Source of the DNA: an uncultured Geobacteraceae bacterium
Lineage (GTDB): Bacteria; Desulfobacterota; Desulfuromonadia; Geobacterales; Pseudopelobacteraceae
Assembly: GCA_903958085.1 (NCBI GenBank)
Contig: CAJBRY010000766.1
Location: 1 to 42,982, forward strand
Direction: 5' to 3'
DNA: 42,982 nt
Part shown: positions 30,278 to 39,656 of the stretch, one piece after another
Layout of the letters: each line of letters begins with the position of its first letter
Numbering within the stretch: the stretch's first letter is position 1
Notes under the pieces: model-generated
The model's input: only the letters and a program-made list of their open reading frames with translations
The model's database searches: none
Told to the model about the DNA's origin: nothing
Translations under genes and position numbers: made by a program

Positions 30278-31462
30278 ATGCCGAAAATCCTTTTTGCTTC
30301 TCCACATTGTCTGCTTGATGAAACCAGCGGTGCAGCCCGTTGCGTCCGCACACAGTTGCGCCAACTTGCCAGGCGAGGCTGGATATGTCGAGCTGTGACC
30401 GGTTCTGTCTTTGACAGTGACGCACCTTTGAATGCCCGCGCCGTTTTGCTGACGCATGGAGCACAGAGTGTTGGCGCGGTAGGAAATCATCCATTGATGG
30501 GGAAGATCGACGATGGTGTAGAGCATGTGTTGGTGCCGATGTCGGACACGCGGCGTCTGAATATCACAGCTGCAGATGAAATGCGCATTTTCAACGTAGT
30601 AGAGCAGTCGCTTGATAGTCTAAAGCCTGATATTCTCTATATGTACGGCGGTTTGCTTCTTGAACGGTCTATTCAACAGGCTGCCATGAAACGGGACATC
30701 CCGATAGTTTTTCAGCTGGCAAATGGTTCTTACGCCGACGATGCACCTATGCGCGACTGTGCTCTTGTGCTTACCCCGTCGACTGCTCTGGCTGATCTGT
30801 ACGCTGAGCGCTTTGGGCTTCTGCCTCAATCCATGGGGGGAACTTTTGTCGATGTATCATCGGTTATGGCGGAGCGACCTTCCCCAGATCGAGTAACATT
30901 TATTACCCCCGGTCCAGAAAAAGGGGTGACTCTCTTCCTTGAACTGGCGCGACAGGCTCAAAAACGTTTGCCAGATGTCAGATTTCTGGTGGTCGAAGGG
31001 CGTTGCTCAAAAGAGCGGGTTGCTGATATACTTCAATGCGATCTTGCTGAATGGCCGAATGTGGAGTTTATCCCGAAACAGCGGGAAATGGTGAATGTAT
31101 ATGCCCGCACTAAAGTACTGCTGGTTCCATCTTTCTGGAACGAGGGTTTTCCGCGGATACTTGTTGAAGCACAGGCGAACAGTATACCGGTCATTGCATC
31201 TCATCAGACAGCCATCTGTGAAGCGTTGGCGGGTGGAGGTACGGTGCTTGAAGTACCTGAGCGTTGCATCACGAATTTTTTGGAGTGGCCTACAGAGGCT
31301 GAAGTACAACCATGGCTCGAGAAACTGGCCGAGTTGATGACTTCGCGTGATCTCTACGAAGATGCTGCAATAAAAGCGCAGGAAGCTGCAGGAAAATATG
31401 GACTTGAACATTTGACAGATCGCCTTGTTTCTCTGCTGGAAGGTGTATTGGGAAATAAATGA
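30278..31462 (+). CDS. glycosyltransferase, GT4-like
   Basis: A 394-residue cytoplasmic glycosyltransferase with two Rossmann-like halves. The first begins KILFASPHCLLDETSGAARC; the second begins after DRVTFITPGPEKGV and ends in the GT4 nucleotide-sugar motif E-x7-E (WNEGFPRILVEAQANSIPVIAS region, residues about 289-305). The Gly-rich GPEKGV segment and K-x2-R pattern fit the donor site. It transfers a sugar from a nucleotide donor; the acceptor is unknown. It is the first gene of the cluster and lies 30 bases before the sulfotransferase, so it may act on the same product, as protein or glycan decoration (inference). Confidence 0.82.
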   Translation: MPKILFASPHCLLDETSGAARCVRTQLRQLARRGWICRAVTGSVFDSDAPLNARAVLLTHGAQSVGAVGNHPLMGKIDDGVEHVLVPMSDTRRLNITAADEMRIFNVVEQSLDSLKPDILYMYGGLLLERSIQQAAMKRDIPIVFQLANGSYADDAPMRDCALVLTPSTALADLYAERFGLLPQSMGGTFVDVSSVMAERPSPDRVTFITPGPEKGVTLFLELARQAQKRLPDVRFLVVEGRCSKERVADILQCDLAEWPNVEFIPKQREMVNVYARTKVLLVPSFWNEGFPRILVEAQANSIPVIASHQTAICEALAGGGTVLEVPERCITNFLEWPTEAEVQPWLEKLAELMTSRDLYEDAAIKAQEAAGKYGLEHLTDRLVSLLEGVLGNK

Positions 31463-31492
31463 TAACTGACCTTAAAACTGGAAGGGATTCAG

Positions 31493-34120
31493 ATGAGTGA
31501 CACTGTTTCAACAAAAATAGAACAGCCTGCGGCTATTAGCAGTCGTTTAGCCGCTATCCTCAATCTTATTTACAAAGGAAATTTTGCTGAAGCTCAGAAA
31601 GATGCTGCTTCTTTGATCAGCGTTCCAGCTGAGAAAACAGCCGCACTGGCATTGCATGCTTTGGCCTCTGCAATGGCGGGCGATCGCGAAGCAACATTGC
31701 AGTCGCTTGCCGAGCTGCCTGATCCCGAGACTCTTTCAGGGTGTGAACCGCTCGTGGCTGCAGGAAGTGCCTGGTTTAAGCTTGGTGAACATGCTGAGGC
31801 GATCCGCTTTCTTGCTGCTGCTGTCAAGGAGAATCAGGAACATCCTCTCGCTTGTGCCCGACTTGGCGCCTGTCTGCTGGCGACAGGAAGACTTCCGGAG
31901 GCTCTGCCGCATCTTGAAAAGGCAGTTAAACTGCTTCCCGAATCCGGAGGAGCGCTTCTGAATCTGGCGCGCGCCTACCTATTTGTAGGACGACAGGCAG
32001 ATGCGCTGCCGTTGCTGGATCGAGCCGAAAGTAAACCGGACAAGGATCCAGCCGTTTACCGCACAACCCGCATAGAGGTGTTGACAAGGCTTGAGCGGCA
32101 CGATGAGGCTGAAACATTGATGAGACTATCGCTGGAGGAAGGGCAGGAGGGTTCCATCGGGGCATTGGTAACTCATTTGGGGACTCAGGGAAAGCATGAC
32201 GAAGCCGGACATCTGCTACGCGAGGCGCTGGAAAAGCAGCCGGAAGACATCAAACTGCTAGAGCTGGCCGCTGAGCTGGCTCAGGTGCGTGGGCGTTTTG
32301 GCGAAGCGGGGAGATACCTTGACAGAGCACTGGCAGTAGACGCTGAAAATGCACAGATCTGGACTCGCCTGGCCATGCTGGCCGGCAAGCGTCTGGGTGA
32401 AAAAAAAGGGCGTGTTGCTGCTGACAAGGCTCTTGAGTTGACTGAGGGCAAAGGCGGCCCCGGACGGGCGGCGGCACTTTCGGCACATGCACATATTCTA
32501 GGCGAGGAAGAAAAGCTGGCTGAGGCCGAAGCAGCATATCGCGAGGCATTAACTATCTTCCCCAACTGCGTGCCGGCCATGAATGGCCTTGGTCATCTAT
32601 TGATGCAGCTGGGTCGGGTGGAGGATGCTACAGCTCTTTTCGAGAGATTGAAGAGCATTGCCCCCTTGCAGGGATGGAGCCAGCTTATTCACGCAAGAGA
32701 AGTGCCTGATGATCCTAAAGTTCTGGAGCAGATGGCTATGGCAGCCCGCAGGCCGAGTCTTGAAGGGCCTGTCCAGTCTCATATGCTGTTTACCCTCGCT
32801 GCCGCATGGGAAAAGAAAAAGGAGTATGAAAAGGCGTGGGAGTTTGCTACGGAGGCTAACAAAGCCGCCAAAGAGCACCTCTCTTACCGCCCTGAGGCTC
32901 ATCGCCAAAGAATTGAAAGGGAGATTGCCCGCTTTTCTAAAGAGTTTATGCAGAGTCGCACCGGATACGGCAGCGATAGCCGCCTGCCGGTTTTTGTACT
33001 CGGTATGCCGCGTTCCGGGACTACTCTTGTTGAGCAGATTCTCAGCAGTCACAGCCAGGTTTTCGGTGCAGGTGAATTGTCTCTGGTACCAGAACTGATC
33101 CAAAAGTTGAATGCCTGGGAAAAGAGATTGGGAAGCAGACGAAGTTTTCCAGACTGCATTGACGATATGGGAGAAGAAGAATCTCGCGGTTTTGCCAGAA
33201 AACATCTGGAGGAGCTTCAATCATACGCGCAGGAAGCAAAGAGGATTGTTGATAAGCTGCCCCATAACTTTGAGCACGTCGGATTGATCAAACTCATCTT
33301 CCCGAATGCCAAAATTCTGCACCTGAAGCGTGAACCTCGCGATGTGGCGATGTCCAACTATTTTGTTGATTATGCTGCCAAGTTTGGTGGAATGGGCTTT
33401 GCTTATGAACTCTCATGGATCGGAGAACAGCTGGTTGACCATCAACGTCTGATGGATCACTGGCATAAGGTGTTCCCGGGGCAGATTCTGGATGTTGATT
33501 ATGATCTGATGGTCGAAGATGTTGATGGTTGGGCACATAAGATTATCAATTATCTGGAGCTGCAGTGGGAAGAGGGTGTTCTCTCTTTTCAGGAGCTTGA
33601 CCGGGCGGTAAAAACCGCTTCGGTATGGCAGGTGCGCCAGCCGGTGTATACTACTTCCAAAGCAAAGTGGAAGCGCTATGAAAATCATCTGGAGTCTCTG
33701 GAGGATGCTCTGGCTGAAATTCCGCCAATGCCGGAACCAATGCCGCTACCGCGTCTGCAGCCCGGACTGTTTCTGGGGGGGATGGCTTCGCTGCAGACTG
33801 GAAGTGCTAATGATGCAGAAGCCTCATTTCGAAAATTACTTCAGGCTCGACCGGCGCATGCAGCAGCACATCATTTTCTGGGTGCGGCTCTGTACCAGCA
33901 AGGGAAAATTGAGGAGGCGGCAAAAGAGATGCGGCGTTCAGTTGAGTTGCATCGGGGGAATCTCCCATGGTTCGAAAACCTGATGGCGGTTGAGCAGTCG
34001 CTTGGTAATACCGCTGAAGTTGATAAGCTTAAGAAGCTGATTGAGCGGCGCAAAAAGGGTGGGGCTGACAAGAGTGATGCCACAGATCCCGAATTTGAAG
34101 CTACTGGTGCTGTTGAATGA
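31493..34120 (+). CDS. TPR-sulfotransferase (PAPS-dependent)
   Basis: An 875-residue protein with a sulfotransferase domain between two TPR arrays. Residues about 20-490 are many TPR-like helical pairs (for example AEAEAAYREALTIFPNCVPA and PHLEKAVKLLPESGGALLNL). The sulfotransferase begins near 495: VFVLGMPRSGTTLVEQIL holds the PAPS 5'-phosphosulfate loop, and LHLKREPRDVAMSNYF near 608-620 is the 3'-phosphate site. Two further TPRs are at about 750-830. This is the Sulfotransfer_3 layout, in which TPRs probably hold a protein or peptide substrate. It is followed by genes for an exporter and for PAPS synthesis, so the sulfated product is likely secreted. Start has GGAAGGGA in front; the stop overlaps tolC by 4 bases. 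Confidence 0.87.
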   Translation: MSDTVSTKIEQPAAISSRLAAILNLIYKGNFAEAQKDAASLISVPAEKTAALALHALASAMAGDREATLQSLAELPDPETLSGCEPLVAAGSAWFKLGEHAEAIRFLAAAVKENQEHPLACARLGACLLATGRLPEALPHLEKAVKLLPESGGALLNLARAYLFVGRQADALPLLDRAESKPDKDPAVYRTTRIEVLTRLERHDEAETLMRLSLEEGQEGSIGALVTHLGTQGKHDEAGHLLREALEKQPEDIKLLELAAELAQVRGRFGEAGRYLDRALAVDAENAQIWTRLAMLAGKRLGEKKGRVAADKALELTEGKGGPGRAAALSAHAHILGEEEKLAEAEAAYREALTIFPNCVPAMNGLGHLLMQLGRVEDATALFERLKSIAPLQGWSQLIHAREVPDDPKVLEQMAMAARRPSLEGPVQSHMLFTLAAAWEKKKEYEKAWEFATEANKAAKEHLSYRPEAHRQRIEREIARFSKEFMQSRTGYGSDSRLPVFVLGMPRSGTTLVEQILSSHSQVFGAGELSLVPELIQKLNAWEKRLGSRRSFPDCIDDMGEEESRGFARKHLEELQSYAQEAKRIVDKLPHNFEHVGLIKLIFPNAKILHLKREPRDVAMSNYFVDYAAKFGGMGFAYELSWIGEQLVDHQRLMDHWHKVFPGQILDVDYDLMVEDVDGWAHKIINYLELQWEEGVLSFQELDRAVKTASVWQVRQPVYTTSKAKWKRYENHLESLEDALAEIPPMPEPMPLPRLQPGLFLGGMASLQTGSANDAEASFRKLLQARPAHAAAHHFLGAALYQQGKIEEAAKEMRRSVELHRGNLPWFENLMAVEQSLGNTAEVDKLKKLIERRKKGGADKSDATDPEFEATGAVE

Positions 34121-35388
34121 AAAAAATTTCTTCATATTTGGCGTTGATTAGTATTTTGACTGTCGCTCCCGTCGCGGTGAAGGCTCAAGAACAAAAAAAC
34201 GCAGACCCTCAGAAAGACGGACTGTCGGTGGCTTTGCGTCTGGCCGTTACGCAGCATCCGTCAGTAAAGAGCAAGTTAAGCGATTTGCGCTCTCTGGGGT
34301 ATGATATCGAGTCAGCTCAAGCCCGTAGGTATCCGACATTCTCGCTACAGGGATCTACCAATAATGATGTACAGTCTCAGGTTATTGCCCGTCTTCAGCA
34401 GCCGCTCTGGGTTGGTGGGCGGATAGACGGTGGCATAAAGCTTACTGAGGCTAAACATAACTCTTCTATTGCATCACTGTTGCAGCTGCGGAGACAGCTG
34501 ATAGAGCAGACTGCGGCGGTCTATGCGTCACTTCAGGGAGCTCGTCAGCGTCTGAAAACGGCTGACTTGAATGTTGCAGAGCATGAAAAGCTTAATTCAC
34601 TTATCTCGCGGCGTCAGATAGGCAGCATTGCTTCCGAGGCTGATGTTAGATTGGCTGGCGCACGCCTGATTCAGGCAAATGCCCAACGTGAACAGATAAA
34701 GGCACTGGTGGTAAAATATCAGAACGATCTCCATGCGCTTACGCAGCAGCCGGTTGGAGGGGCGATTCCGGTTGATACTCAATTGCTTTCTGCATTGGAT
34801 AAAGAAACGACCCTTGCACGCTTGGACAAAAAGGCTGCTACTGTTCTGCAAAAGCAGGTTGATATTGAAGTGGCGCGTGCAAATTCTGAACTCACTACTT
34901 CAGATATGATGCCGAGTCTGTATGCCCGTGTAGATCAGGATATTGTCAACGCTAACAAAAACGGAAGCATTCCACTTGATACTCGCTTCAGTGCTGTTCT
35001 TGAGGGAAATTTGGAGGCTGGTGGTTTTGTCGGATGGAAACGATTGAAATCTGCGGATGCAAAAGTTGCGGCCGCTCAGCTGGATGTGGAAACAGCCAGA
35101 AATGACGTACGACGCACGGCTCAATCTCTATTGGCTGACAGGGCAATGTACCAACGTGTCCAGAGAAGCAACGAGCAGTTGGTAAAATCTCTGGAGGATA
35201 CACAGGAATCTTTTATGCGTCAGTACGATGCAGGTCGTAAAACCTGGGTAGATGTTTTGAATAATCAGCGGGAGCTTTCTGATGCGAGGCAAGAACTGGA
35301 GCAGACAAAAAGCTCGCTTCTCGAAACCGGATTACGGCTGTCGGCAATGCTGGGTGAACTTGACAAGGAGGCTGGAGTACAGCCATGA
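34117..35388 (+). CDS. TolC-family outer membrane efflux/secretion protein
   Basis: A 423-residue TolC-like channel of a type I secretion system. A signal peptide ends near VAVKA. The two TolC repeats are recognisable: LAVTQHPSVKSKL with QARRYPTFSLQGS and RLQQPLWVGGRIDGGI in the first half, and the matching LDVETARNDVRRTAQSLL with YDAGRKTWVDVLNNQRE in the second. Long coiled-coil helices fill both halves. It is coupled to its neighbours by 4-base ATGA overlaps at both ends, upstream with the sulfotransferase and downstream with the ABC exporter. Such tight coupling strongly supports one secretion unit. It resembles the LapE/AggA group of adhesin exporters, as judged by the WVGGRID motif (moderate confidence). 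Confidence 0.9.
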   Translation: MKKISSYLALISILTVAPVAVKAQEQKNADPQKDGLSVALRLAVTQHPSVKSKLSDLRSLGYDIESAQARRYPTFSLQGSTNNDVQSQVIARLQQPLWVGGRIDGGIKLTEAKHNSSIASLLQLRRQLIEQTAAVYASLQGARQRLKTADLNVAEHEKLNSLISRRQIGSIASEADVRLAGARLIQANAQREQIKALVVKYQNDLHALTQQPVGGAIPVDTQLLSALDKETTLARLDKKAATVLQKQVDIEVARANSELTTSDMMPSLYARVDQDIVNANKNGSIPLDTRFSAVLEGNLEAGGFVGWKRLKSADAKVAAAQLDVETARNDVRRTAQSLLADRAMYQRVQRSNEQLVKSLEDTQESFMRQYDAGRKTWVDVLNNQRELSDARQELEQTKSSLLETGLRLSAMLGELDKEAGVQP

Positions 35389-37556
35389 GTAATATTGAAG
35401 AAGGGGTAGTGATAAATGTTTCCACGCCTTTGACTGCGGTTATTGATCCTCGGGTTCTGAGCAGATTACTGCTAAAGCTTGGCGTTGCAATGAAGCCGGG
35501 AGTTCTTGAACAGGCTTGTATTTCAACTCAAGAGGGTGCTCAGCAGAAGCGCCCTTCAGATCGTTTGTCGAAGATTCTAGTTGCAGCGCAAAAGAAAAAC
35601 ATTCAGGTGGCTCAGTTGCGCTGGGATCGGCTCGATCGCCGTCACCTTCCAGTACTGGTCTTTTATTCAGGACATTGGCAGGTTGCCGAGCATGGCAGCG
35701 AGAGTAATATTGTCATTTCCATGGCTGATGGGTCAAACAAAGAGATAGAAGCCGATGAACTGTCGGAATGCCCAGTGCTATGGTTGCGTGTTCCGCATAT
35801 TGAGGCTCGCGGCGTTGATCTTCTGAAAAGCACGGCCTCTCGGATTCTGCTGAAAGAGGTTTTTAGAGAAAAACTCTGGTTGCTGGAGGTCATAGTTGCA
35901 ACTTTGGTTGTAAATGTTTTAGCCGTTGCTACGTCCATGTTTGCAATGCAGGTCTACGACCGGGTTATTCCGACACTGGCATATTCAACGCTTGGTGCTC
36001 TAGTAGTTGGAATGGTGATTGTGGCAACTTTAGACTGGTCGCTCAAATTTATTCGTGCACGCATTCTCGACAGCATGGCTAAGCAGGTTGATATGACAGT
36101 GTCTCAGCGCCTGTTTGAACATATGCTGCGTCTCCGTCTTGATGTGCGCCCCCGTTCTCTTGGATCATTGGCTGCACAGATGAACGGCTTGGAATCGGTA
36201 CGAAGTTTTTTTTCCTCTTCCATTGTATTTGCTTTGACAGACCTCCCTTTCTGCCTCTTTTTTATCGGAGCAATAGCCGTAATTGGTAATGTTGTCTGTC
36301 TGGTCTATCTGGCATTGCTTCCGCTAGCCCTTTTGCTTGGTTGGGTGGCACAACGGAGACTGCGAGATCTGTCACGTCTTGAGATTCAGCGCAGCCAGGA
36401 ACGACACGGGTTGCTGGTGGAAACAATTCAGGGCGCTGAAACAATTCAGGCGTCCGGTGGCGGTTGGCGTTTTGCTGATTCATGGCGCTCTATCACGGCA
36501 TCAATGGCCGGTAATTCTCTTAAAAGCAGGATGATCAGCAGCACTACCACGACGACAACCGGTACACTGGGAACCATAGCGTATGTGTCGGCTATTGTTG
36601 TCGGGGTGATGCAGATTGAGGCAGGCGTTCTTACAACAGGCGGACTTATTGCCTGCACGATTCTTGGTGGAAGAGTAATCGCCCCAATTGCCCAAAGCGT
36701 ACAGCTTATAGTGCAGTGGCAGCACGTGCGTGAAGCGATATCAATGGTTAACCGTCTGCTGGCCATAGAGACAGACCGTCGCGAAGATCAGAACCTGCTG
36801 GTGCCGGAGACTCTTCCTGACAGTATGGAACTGGAAGGGGTTCGTTTTGCCTACCCGAATTCACCGATTATGCGTCTGGATGTAAAAACTTTGTCTTTCA
36901 AAGCTGGAGATCGAGTGGTAGTTCTTGGGCCGAATGGCGGAGGCAAGTCAACTTTGCTGAAGGTGATGGCTGGCCTTTATAAACCTTCTGAAGGACAGGT
37001 GCGTCTCGGTGGAGCGGATTTATGGGAGCTTGATCCTCAGGTGCTGAATGAAAGAGTTGGGTATCTTCCACAGGATATGCATCTCTTCAAGGGTACTTTG
37101 AAAAGCAATATTGTACTCGGCGGTGGCGTCAGTGACGCTCGTCTGCTTGAGGTTACGCAGCTTCTGGGTGTTGACAGGATAGCTTCTGATAACCCGAGAA
37201 GCATGGAAATGGAGATCAGTGAGGGTGGCCAGGGATTGTCCGGCGGCCAGCGACAACTGGTTGGTCTGGCAAGGGTATTTATTGCACGTCCAAGGGTCTG
37301 GCTGCTGGATGAGCCGTCTGCTTCTCTTGATATGGAATCTGAAAACAAGATATTTGATGCGATTAAGAGCTATACCAGGCCAACGGATATTGTGCTGATT
37401 GCAACCCATCGGCCGCGACTTACGGTGCTTGCAAACAGAGTTATTGTAATGCGGCGTGGTCAGGTGGCCGCTGATGGCCCGCCGGAAGAGATTCTTCCAA
37501 ATATGTTTGGCCGTGCGAGGAAAAAAGTTCCTGAACTGGAGAACCGAAATGCATAG
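35385..37556 (+). CDS. type I secretion ABC transporter with degenerate C39 domain (LapB/HlyB-like)
   Basis: A 723-residue exporter: an N-terminal C39-like domain (about 20-140), six membrane helices (about 165-445) and an ATPase domain (from about 480). The C39 region lacks the catalytic Cys motif (QxxxxECG) and its His motif is altered (LVFYSGHWQVAE), so it is a substrate-recognition domain and not a leader peptidase. The ATPase shows Walker A GPNGGGKST, signature LSGGQRQ, Walker B VWLLDEPSASLD and H-loop ATHRP. The substrate is therefore expected to be a protein with a C-terminal signal, such as an RTX adhesin. It overlaps tolC by 4 bases and the adaptor gene by 8. Confidence 0.92.
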   Translation: MSNIEEGVVINVSTPLTAVIDPRVLSRLLLKLGVAMKPGVLEQACISTQEGAQQKRPSDRLSKILVAAQKKNIQVAQLRWDRLDRRHLPVLVFYSGHWQVAEHGSESNIVISMADGSNKEIEADELSECPVLWLRVPHIEARGVDLLKSTASRILLKEVFREKLWLLEVIVATLVVNVLAVATSMFAMQVYDRVIPTLAYSTLGALVVGMVIVATLDWSLKFIRARILDSMAKQVDMTVSQRLFEHMLRLRLDVRPRSLGSLAAQMNGLESVRSFFSSSIVFALTDLPFCLFFIGAIAVIGNVVCLVYLALLPLALLLGWVAQRRLRDLSRLEIQRSQERHGLLVETIQGAETIQASGGGWRFADSWRSITASMAGNSLKSRMISSTTTTTTGTLGTIAYVSAIVVGVMQIEAGVLTTGGLIACTILGGRVIAPIAQSVQLIVQWQHVREAISMVNRLLAIETDRREDQNLLVPETLPDSMELEGVRFAYPNSPIMRLDVKTLSFKAGDRVVVLGPNGGGKSTLLKVMAGLYKPSEGQVRLGGADLWELDPQVLNERVGYLPQDMHLFKGTLKSNIVLGGGVSDARLLEVTQLLGVDRIASDNPRSMEMEISEGGQGLSGGQRQLVGLARVFIARPRVWLLDEPSASLDMESENKIFDAIKSYTRPTDIVLIATHRPRLTVLANRVIVMRRGQVAADGPPEEILPNMFGRARKKVPELENRNA

Positions 37557-38727
37557 TGATAATGTTCATATTTCTGACAAGGCACCACGGGGACGCTATT
37601 CCCTCGTGCTATGGGTGCTGGTAGCCGCCTTGGTGGCTGCTGTTGTCTGGGCAAAGTCGTACCGAGTGGATCAGGTGGTACGTGCAACCGGCACGGTTAT
37701 CTCCAGTAGCAGGGTGCAGGTGATTCAGGCAGTAGACGGCGGCGTTCTTTTGTCGCTTAAAGTAAAAGAGGGTGATCAGGTCAAGCAGGGGCAGGTACTG
37801 GCAGTGCTCGACCAGACAAGAGTCTCTGCGTCGGTCAGGGAACTTGACGCCCGTCTGGCAACGCTGCTGGCTCAGGCCGCTCGTCTGCGCGCAGAAGTTA
37901 CTGATTCTCCGACCATAAAATACCCCTCTTCCGTAGAGAGCTTTCCAGAAGTAGTTCGTGTTCAGAATGCCCTGTTTGCCCAAAAGCGGCAGAGTTTGAA
38001 AGAAGAACTTCAAACATTGTCTGTTGCTGTCAAGCTTGCGAAAGAAGATGCTGATCTTGTGGCAAAACTGGCGAAAACCGGAGATGTCAGCCGTTCCGAA
38101 GTTATCAGGACGGAGCGCGCTCTGAACGATGCTGAAGCTCAATTGTTGAATAAAAAAAATAAATATTATCAGGATGCGAGAATTGAGCTTGCCAAGATAG
38201 AGGACGACAGCAATCAAAATGATCAGGTTCGCACCCAAAGGGCGCAGCAACTGCACGACAGCGTTCTTAAAGCGCCGGTGGCCGGGATTGTTAAAAATGT
38301 ACGCGTGACAACGCAGGGTGGAGTCCTGAAGAGTGGGGAAGAGTTGCTGCAGATTGTGCCGGTTGATGACCAGCTTATCGTCGAAGCAAAAGTCAAGCCT
38401 TCCGATATAGCTCTGTTGAAAGAGGGACTCTCTGCTGGTATCCGCTTTGATGCTTTTGATTATACTGTGTACGGTGCTGTTTCAGGCAAGGTTTCCTATA
38501 TAAGCGCTGACACACTCAAGGAAGAGACAAAATCTGGAGAACAGACATATTACCGCGTACATATTGTTACTACCGGAGTCCCGGTAAAGACGCGTACCGG
38601 CCGTACTCTTGATATCCTGCCCGGTATGACCGCTCAGGTTGATTTACGGACTGGCGACAGAACCATTCTGGAATATCTGCTGAAGCCTCTCCGGAAGACT
38701 CTTACGGAATCTTTTGGGGAACGATAG
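37549..38727 (+). CDS. HlyD-family membrane fusion protein
   Basis: The periplasmic adaptor of the type I system, bridging the ABC transporter and TolC. The 392-residue protein has a short cytoplasmic N-terminus, one membrane helix (about 17-37, RYSLVLWVLVAALVAAVVWA), the lipoyl-like half domains (VIQAVDGGVLLSLKVKEGDQ and DSVLKAPVAGIVKNVRVTTQ), a coiled-coil hairpin (about 95-230) and a beta-barrel end with the family's closing RTGDRTILEYLLKPL. ATG 37549 has GGAG at 37538-37541; a longer frame from 37456 is inside the transporter gene and unsupported. It is 20 bases from cysD, so transcription probably continues into the sulfate activation genes. Confidence 0.92.
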   Translation: MHSDNVHISDKAPRGRYSLVLWVLVAALVAAVVWAKSYRVDQVVRATGTVISSSRVQVIQAVDGGVLLSLKVKEGDQVKQGQVLAVLDQTRVSASVRELDARLATLLAQAARLRAEVTDSPTIKYPSSVESFPEVVRVQNALFAQKRQSLKEELQTLSVAVKLAKEDADLVAKLAKTGDVSRSEVIRTERALNDAEAQLLNKKNKYYQDARIELAKIEDDSNQNDQVRTQRAQQLHDSVLKAPVAGIVKNVRVTTQGGVLKSGEELLQIVPVDDQLIVEAKVKPSDIALLKEGLSAGIRFDAFDYTVYGAVSGKVSYISADTLKEETKSGEQTYYRVHIVTTGVPVKTRTGRTLDILPGMTAQVDLRTGDRTILEYLLKPLRKTLTESFGER

Positions 38728-38747
38728 TTTAATAAAAGGTATTACTA

Positions 38748-39656
38748 ATGACAATTTCATCACAATCAAATTGCAATCAACTTGAATCGGAAAGTATAGA
38801 AATCATTCGTGAGGCGGTTGCTGGATCGGTTAATCCGGTCATGCTCTATTCCATAGGAAAAGATTCATCTGTCATGCTGCATCTGGCGCGTAAGGCTTTT
38901 TATCCGGCTCAGCCCCCGTTTCCTTTATTGCATGTAGATACGACCTGGAAGTTCCGTGAAATGTACAAACACCGGGAGCGGATGGTTGCGGAATCAGGTA
39001 TGACTCTATTGACCTATACGAATCAGGAAGGACAGGCGGCCGGAATCACCCCCTTTACTCACGGTTCTTCGTATTTCACAGATATAATGAAAACCGAGGC
39101 ACTAAAGCAGGCTCTCGACATTCATGGCTTTGACGTAGTTTTCGGTGGGGCGAGACGTGATGAAGAAAAATCCCGTGCCAAAGAGCGAATATTTTCATTC
39201 CGCTCGTCAGGTCATCGCTGGGATCCAAAAATGCAGCGCCCGGAGTTGTGGAGTCTATACAATACACGAATCAAGTCAGGTGAAAGCCTGCGTGTTTTTC
39301 CGCTATCCAACTGGACCGAGCACGATATTTGGGAGTATATCTATCGGGAGCAGATTCCTATAGTACCACTCTATTTTGCCAAGGAACGCCCAGTGGTGGT
39401 GCGTGGCGGAACCTTGATCCTGGTTGATGATGAAAGACTGCCACTGGAACCGGGGGAAATTCCTCAGATGCGCCTGGTACGTTTTCGTACTCTTGGCTGC
39501 TATCCGCTTACCGGCGCGATCGAAAGCTCTGCGGTGACCCTTGAGGAAATTATAGCAGAGACTTTTAATGCAACTGTTTCCGAACGTCAGGGACGTTTGA
39601 TAGATTCAGACCAACCAGGTTCCATGGAGAAGAAAAAACAGGAGGGATATTTCTGA
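38748..39656 (+). CDS. cysD: sulfate adenylyltransferase subunit 2
   Basis: The ATP pyrophosphatase subunit that forms adenosine phosphosulfate (APS) from sulfate and ATP, with CysN as GTPase partner. The 302-residue protein has the PP-loop [18 protein letters not shown], then [34 protein letters not shown] and the conserved [13 protein letters not shown]. It starts 20 bases after hlyD with AAAGG at proper distance, and its stop shares one base with the cysNC start (TGATG). With APS kinase fused downstream, this pair makes PAPS, the donor needed by the sulfotransferase in the same cluster; RaxP has this role in Xanthomonas. Confidence 0.96.
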   Translation: MTISSQSNCNQLESESIEIIREAVAGSVNPVMLYSIGKDSSVMLHLARKAFYPAQPPFPLLHVDTTWKFREMYKHRERMVAESGMTLLTYTNQEGQAAGITPFTHGSSYFTDIMKTEALKQALDIHGFDVVFGGARRDEEKSRAKERIFSFRSSGHRWDPKMQRPELWSLYNTRIKSGESLRVFPLSNWTEHDIWEYIYREQIPIVPLYFAKERPVVVRGGTLILVDDERLPLEPGEIPQMRLVRFRTLGCYPLTGAIESSAVTLEEIIAETFNATVSERQGRLIDSDQPGSMEKKKQEGYF

